From: Hymenobacter rubidus
GTDB taxonomy: Bacteria > Bacteroidota > Bacteroidia > Cytophagales > Hymenobacteraceae
Reading direction: 5' to 3'
Assembly (NCBI RefSeq): GCF_016734815.1
Contig: NZ_JAERQF010000005.1
Span: 1-64,000 of the forward strand
Length of the DNA stretch: 64,000 nt
A model generated the notes under the pieces. It ran no database searches. It saw nothing but the letters and a program-made list of their open reading frames with translations, and was not told the DNA's origin. The position numbers and the translations under genes were made by a program. Shown one piece after another: positions 61,201 through 64,000 of the stretch. How positions within the stretch are numbered: the first letter of the stretch is position 1; each line of letters begins with the position of its first letter.

Positions 61201-64000
61201 GCCGTGGCGGGGTCGAAGGTGGCGGACTGGCACAGCCAGAACTGGTCGCTCCAATACCGCTCCTCCGGCACCGGCGCGTTGTTGCCGATGTTGCGCACGT
61301 CCCAGCTCACGCTGGTGCTGGTGCCGGCCAGCATGTTGGCCGGCGCCGTGAGCAGAATCGGGGTGAGGTCGGCCGGGGGACGCAGAATGATTTCGACAGG
61401 CACCGGCCGGTTCACGTTGTTGGTGCTGGCCGTTTCGAAAATGGCGTTGTCCGTGTCGGTGTACGAGTAGAAGTAGCGGGTGCCGTACTCGGTATGGGGG
61501 ATGCGCACGGTCACGGTGCGGGCGTAGAAGCCGTTGGTCAGCAGGGTGTCGCGCACCAGCTGGCGGCCCAGCGAAATGGCATTGGGGCCCAGCGCGCCGC
61601 GCCCGGTGTTCTGGGCAATGTTCTGGATGGTGTCGGGCGAGATGAAGTACTCGTCGTAGCGGGCCTGGGTGGCCGCTACCGAGCCGCGGTTATACACCCG
61701 GTAGCGCATGGTCACGTCGGTGTAGCCCACCGAGAAGTTGGGCGGCGACACGAAGTTTTCCAGCGAGAAGTCTGGCGTCTGCGGCACTATCATCAGCGTG
61801 CGCTTGGAGGCGCGGCGCAGGTTGTTGGTGTAGTCGGTTTCCAGCAGCGGGCCGTTGCTGGCAAACGGCCCGGAGTTAGTCCGCACAAACACGTAGTAGT
61901 AACCAGCCTGCGAATACGGCACCGTGAAGGTGGCGTTGGTGATGTAAGTGGCGTTGGGCTGCAGGAAGGTAGTATTGCCCCAGGCGCCTACCCGCACCGC
62001 CGTGTTCGGATTAAAGGTCGAGTCCTGGCTCAGCCACACATAGTCCTGCCATTGCTGGGCCAGGGTGCTGCCCGCGCCAATGTTGGTCACGTTCCAGGCC
62101 ATCTGCATGGTCTGGCCCGAATACACCGTGTCGGGGTTCTGAATGAAGCTCACGCGCAAGTCCGGCAGCTCGCGCAGCCCGAAGGTTTGCACCGGACCGG
62201 GCGTGCTGAAGCAGGCATTGCGCGCCACCACGCGCCACTTGTAGTCGGCCCCGTACGGAATGGGCCCGCTGTAGGTGTATTGGAGCGAGTTGATGCCGCT
62301 GACCACGGGCGTGGCCGGCTGGGTGCCGGCCGTGGGCCACACGTACACGTCGTACAGGGCATTGGCCCCGGCCGGGCTCCACGAGAAGGTGAGCGGCAGG
62401 CTCAGGCCGTTGGCCCCGTCGATGGGTTGCAACTGGCCCACCACGCCGGGAGCGGTCATGGCCGGGTTGATGCTTACGGCCTGGCTGAACGGATAGGTGC
62501 AGCCCGCCGCGTTGGTCACCGTCACAGAGTAAGTGGTGGCCGCCGTGGGCGAGTCGGTGATGCTGGCCGTGGTCTGGCCGCCGGGGCTCCAGAGGTAGGT
62601 GGCGCCGGGGCCGGCGTTGCTTACCGTCAGGGTCACGGGCTGGCCGGTGCACACCTGCGAGGCCGTGCTGGCGAAGGTGGGAGTGGGCAGCACCGTGATG
62701 GTGCTGGTGGCCGTGGCCGCGCAGCCGTTGGCGTCGCTGTAGCTATAGGTAATGGTGAACGTGCCCACACCCGCCGTACTGGGGCTAAATTGCCCGCCGC
62801 TCACGCCCACGCCGGAGTAGCTGCCGCCGGCTGGCGAGCCGCCCGTGAGGGTGAAGGCCGCGCTGCCCTGGCACCGCGGCCCGAAGGCGGCCAGCGTCAC
62901 GTTGGGCAGGGCATTCACGGTCAGGGGCTGAGTGGCAGTGCTGGTCACACCGTTCAGCGTGTAGGAGTAGGTGATGGTGTGCGTGCCCGTGCCCGCCGTG
63001 AGGGGGTTGAACTGGTTGCTGCTCACGCCGGGGCCGCTGTACGTGCCGCCGGCTGGCGAGCCCCCGGTGAGGGCAAACGTGCCCGAGTTGATACACACCG
63101 CCGCCTGCGTCGTCAGCGTCACGGGGATTACCGTGAAGCTGCCGGTGCTGGTGCCCGAGCCGCCAGGCGCTGTTACCGTAACGGGGCCGGTGCTGGCCCC
63201 GGCTGGTACCGTAGCCGTGATACTGCTGGCTGATGCTACTGTGAAACTGGCTGCTACACCATTGAACGCAACAGAAGTTGCGCCAGTGAAGTTGGTCCCC
63301 GTAATGGTGACACTGGTACCGGCCGTTCCGGTACTAGGCGTGAAGCTGGCGATGGCAGGGGCCGGGTTCACCACAAAATTGCTGGCCGAAGCGGCCGTAC
63401 CACCCGGTGCCGTTACCGTAATGGGGCCAGTACTAGCACCCGATGGTACCTGCGCCGTAATGCTGGTATTTGTTACTCCTGAGAACGTGGCTGAGGCACC
63501 GTTAAAGCTCACATTAGTGGTGCCCGTAAAGTTGGTGCCTGTAATGGTAACTGTGGTGCCCGTAGTGCCGCCGGTGGGGGTGAAGCTGACGATGGTGGGC
63601 GTGGCCAGCACAGTGAAGCTACTAGCGCTAATAGCTGTGCCACCGCCCGTGGTGAGGCTGATAGGGCCGGTGCTGGCGCCACTGGGAACGTTCACGGTTA
63701 TCTGTGTGCCAGTGCCGTTCACCACATAGCCGGGGGCCGAAGTGCCGTTGAAGCTCACTACGGTAGTGCCCTGGAAGTTGCCGCCCGAAATGACAACACT
63801 AGTGCCCACACCGCCGCTGCTGGGAGCAAAAGAGGTGATAACCGGTACCGGAATTACCGCAAAATTGGTGGTGCTCACAGCCGAGCCACCCGGCGTCGTT
63901 ACCGAAATGGGGCCGGTGCTCGCGCCGCCTGGTACAGTCGTACTGATGCTGGTGGCCGAGTTCAGTACGAAGCCCGCCGAAGTACCGTTGAAGCGCACGC
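55209..64000 (-). CDS. Giant T9SS surface protein: IPT/TIG, PKD-like, CARDB and sorting domains (5' end outside window)
   Basis: The visible part is about 2,930 residues and stays open to the window edge, so the start is missing. Order from its N-terminal side: at least four IPT/TIG domains (ITSFAPSSGGVGTSVVISG..F.G.T.VSFNGT..., nearly identical units of about 85 residues), two Ig-like units with LTGGSPAGG.YSG.GVS, then an SprB/PKD-like stretch. A fibronectin-type segment follows (PIDGANGLSLPLTFSWSP). Next come eight or more CARDB-like repeats of about 110-130 residues (YSGQTMQMAWNVTNIG, FTVPYSQAGYYYVFVRTN). The last parts are a DUF11-like region, a further large domain and a C-terminal sorting domain (VSVFPNPAHQTVTVL, GMYMLRLQAGNE). 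It is a probable adhesin or gliding-type surface protein secreted by T9SS. Confidence 0.9.
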   Translation of the reverse strand, partial: VRFNGTSAGFVLNSATSISTTVPGGASTGPISVTTPGGSAVSTTNFAVIPVPVITSFAPSSGGVGTSVVISGGNFQGTTVVSFNGTSAPGYVVNGTGTQITVNVPSGASTGPISLTTGGGTAISASSFTVLATPTIVSFTPTGGTTGTTVTITGTNFTGTTNVSFNGASATFSGVTNTSITAQVPSGASTGPITVTAPGGTAASASNFVVNPAPAIASFTPSTGTAGTSVTITGTNFTGATSVAFNGVAASFTVASASSITATVPAGASTGPVTVTAPGGSGTSTGSFTVIPVTLTTQAAVCINSGTFALTGGSPAGGTYSGPGVSSNQFNPLTAGTGTHTITYSYTLNGVTSTATQPLTVNALPNVTLAAFGPRCQGSAAFTLTGGSPAGGSYSGVGVSGGQFSPSTAGVGTFTITYSYSDANGCAATATSTITVLPTPTFASTASQVCTGQPVTLTVSNAGPGATYLWSPGGQTTASITDSPTAATTYSVTVTNAAGCTYPFSQAVSINPAMTAPGVVGQLQPIDGANGLSLPLTFSWSPAGANALYDVYVWPTAGTQPATPVVSGINSLQYTYSGPIPYGADYKWRVVARNACFSTPGPVQTFGLRELPDLRVSFIQNPDTVYSGQTMQMAWNVTNIGAGSTLAQQWQDYVWLSQDSTFNPNTAVRVGAWGNTTFLQPNATYITNATFTVPYSQAGYYYVFVRTNSGPFASNGPLLETDYTNNLRRASKRTLMIVPQTPDFSLENFVSPPNFSVGYTDVTMRYRVYNRGSVAATQARYDEYFISPDTIQNIAQNTGRGALGPNAISLGRQLVRDTLLTNGFYARTVTVRIPHTEYGTRYFYSYTDTDNAIFETASTNNVNRPVPVEIILRPPADLTPILLTAPANMLAGTSTSVSWDVRNIGNNAPVPEERYWSDQFWLCQSATFDPATAIPVGALSVFNGDTLGVQHHYRRTVTLNIPNGLSGTYYVYGMADYVAGSARGNVFEYTYEGNNMRRSGVVNVTLTYADLQPTAFTGPTTIDAFQTFTLNYTVRNNSTAVGPANGTWTDAVWLVTPGGSIPINSVNCQSPIGTATHTGPLAVGASYSGSMTLTIPRYIDPGSYELVLRTDNGNQVYEYTFENNNDQRFAITYRYSDDLRLTALSTTGTAYSGQTIGLNYSVDNQGAFRTLATGWSDEFYLSTDAILDASDLRLTTVTRNGDLAIGANYTGTATVRLPHGLQGNFYVIGKTGVRDGRGYCSGTVSSVLVDTNPANNVRTSALPILLTPPCDLIPTAYTLPIDVVAGQQVTIPYTIRNQGVGTTLEGDWDDGVYLSTSPSVNGSVVRIGTFRHPGTLAAGASYSGSITATIPAYLSGNYYVFLVTDITPGANGYYPVQLWGGAVQYGVVYEHQQELNNVVQGSLLIRVPLPADLLVTSVTVPATRKLGQVMTVHYNVKNQGVNNAVGQLKDGLYLSQDAVVDGAVDQLFATQTRNVTITPNQTIPGVVRSRLQGIQPGSYHGLMATNLFNDIYEGLPSSPAANNNVTDAANRLAIDVDDLPLRTPTSFPLMKDSVVYYRVTPSANKDMVLTLTSNQSFGQNEMYVAYGRPPTPADYDFIYLNQVSTSQEILVPTTGPLPYYVLVKTPYVYPGLQTATLYADTLGFQVRSITANRVGRGRVTTQVLGAGFRRLRTGPTGYPATRFYLTKGSSPAIRAEAQVLKFRNSTEVTLRWRLDTLSVGVYNVVADNNGTRVQLTDGLTVEPARPLNVDFATIIPQTVRIGTNANWTYFLQNNSNVDVPYWEFQYELPPGQSPVITHTPNVRKKSDFTPGTAGSATPRNRMDDGLTEVLPFVATDLRPGEIIQVNLRLTPNRLGGLPVVWNQAALTEEWYTRQTLDFIDRYRAAVLAAPASYPAGVASLAANATAWQDSLRRYYVRAGLLDTAALRVGRLRTGYTATSASIAIPGGVCGNWGVTECVRPFRPNPFSANSYPAALVGCADSIVFTYKGRGVSCTQIVGSSDPNLIAGPTGAGRRKMVGAQQRLSYQVQFENDPHLATAPAQVVRVIVPLSAAYDPQQFRLGSFGWATYTFQAPANSSSYTSLLNMPDSLGYDVRVVGTVDVVGRRLIWQFETIDPATGVAPLDPNKGFLLLNDSTGRGQGFVNYTIKASPTAVTGDTLAAQASIVFDTNPPLATNRWKNVLDAVAPTSQLAALPATTPGATVPLSWTASDDTGGSGLLSYDLYASQDGGPFQPVAQNIATTSYAFTGQSNSRYDFFVLAQDTTNNREALKLVGDAYTVLGTALPDLVVSTNQTLAGGSYRNVTIMPGGTLHLTGGLTVTGTMSVGTGGTLDTHAASGCALVSGTGSFQLQAGATLRVCDPAGISRSGNTGSVQVDGSRTFSPDASYIYDGLQAQVTGPGLPAQVRYLGNVGQLLTLSQAVDIAQVLEANAAFNTGGMACTLLSSAQGTALVRYNDANAPTMTGNVTVQRYIDPASNPGAGYRHYSSPVINAPFSDLTTTRFTPTLNSAYNTAAQPGGVSPFPTVYGYDENRVATVGSNYGPFDKGWFSPSGNLVTGRGYTVNIPGTEKVDFVGQLYNSTLNLPLSFTPSAEPGWQLVGNPYAAPLDWSLVPRPAGLDAAMYVFTSTGQYAGSYRTYTNGVGDGSPIVPSSQGFFVRTTAATTLTIGNAARVTEFRTTDPTFQRGNDLRPKLELQLQAGTPEAPTGQPDAAYLYMQAGATNGVDAVYDAVKLANPSGLNLSSEGPATATALAINGLPVGSLASATVIPLHVAVPTSGTYTLSAASLLNLPANLDVVLIDVLSGQRTDLRLHPAYRFTAVATAPATGRFYLNLTPTVGPLATAPGLSAATVSVFPNPAHQTVTVLVPAVRGAATVQATLLSVLGQTVRQQQAALPATGTRLTLDVTGLATGMYMLRLQAGNETLTRRITVE

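Noticed and set aside
56823..63233. Two plus-strand open frames of over 1,000 codons each
   Set aside because: Both are antisense to the giant T9SS gene, whose minus-strand translation shows clear domains.

Overview
The window looks like chromosomal DNA from a high-GC Bacteroidetes close to Hymenobacter. Four lines of evidence support this. Three surface or secreted proteins end in type IX secretion (T9SS) sorting domains. Several promoters match the Bacteroidetes TAnnTTTG -7 box. The aromatic-acid operon has the Bacteroidetes gene order (pheA, aminotransferase, tyrA, DAHP synthase/chorismate mutase). Palindromic intergenic repeats are dense. All assignments come from reading the sequence only; no database search was run.

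Layout. 0-6.2 kb: a 5'-truncated T9SS beta-propeller gene next to a large palindrome, a YceI-like protein, a membrane protein and class I ribonucleotide reductase alpha. 6.2-11.7 kb: an accessory island bounded by two DUF3800 genes in the same orientation. Each is followed by a convergent, promoter-bearing, structured small-RNA gene. Between them lie a convergent HicA/HicB-like pair, a DUF433-DUF6883-DUF4926 operon, a second DUF433 gene, a lipoprotein, a 29-codon small ORF and five copies of a GC-rich repeat. 11.7-22.5 kb: an AraC regulator coupled to a quinone-oxidoreductase-like enzyme, a repeat-rich gap, then small metabolic, envelope and channel genes. 22.5-35.5 kb: DUF433, MFS exporter, LacI regulator, pentapeptide protein, secreted nuclease, Gfo/Idh/MocA oxidoreductase, lysA, DinB and an Old Yellow Enzyme homologue, separated by many copies of two palindromic repeat families, some nested inside each other.

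35.5-40.3 kb is the aromatic amino acid operon. It is preceded by two tandem Phe/Tyr-rich leader peptides, each with its own terminator and competing antiterminator, which I read as a double attenuator. 40.5-49.6 kb: a broken Hsp20 gene, a T9SS beta-propeller protein, an M13 peptidase lipoprotein, a BlaR1/BlaI-type pair with dyad operators, and a Tet-like MFS pump. 49.7 kb: an initiator tRNA. 50-54 kb: an acyltransferase and a short UvrA paralogue. The last 9 kb is the C-terminal 2,930 residues of a giant T9SS adhesin-like protein whose start lies beyond the window.

The strongest leads are the tandem attenuator, the duplicated DUF3800/small-RNA cassettes with the toxin-antitoxin-like genes between them, and the repeats that have rewritten the 3' ends of several genes.
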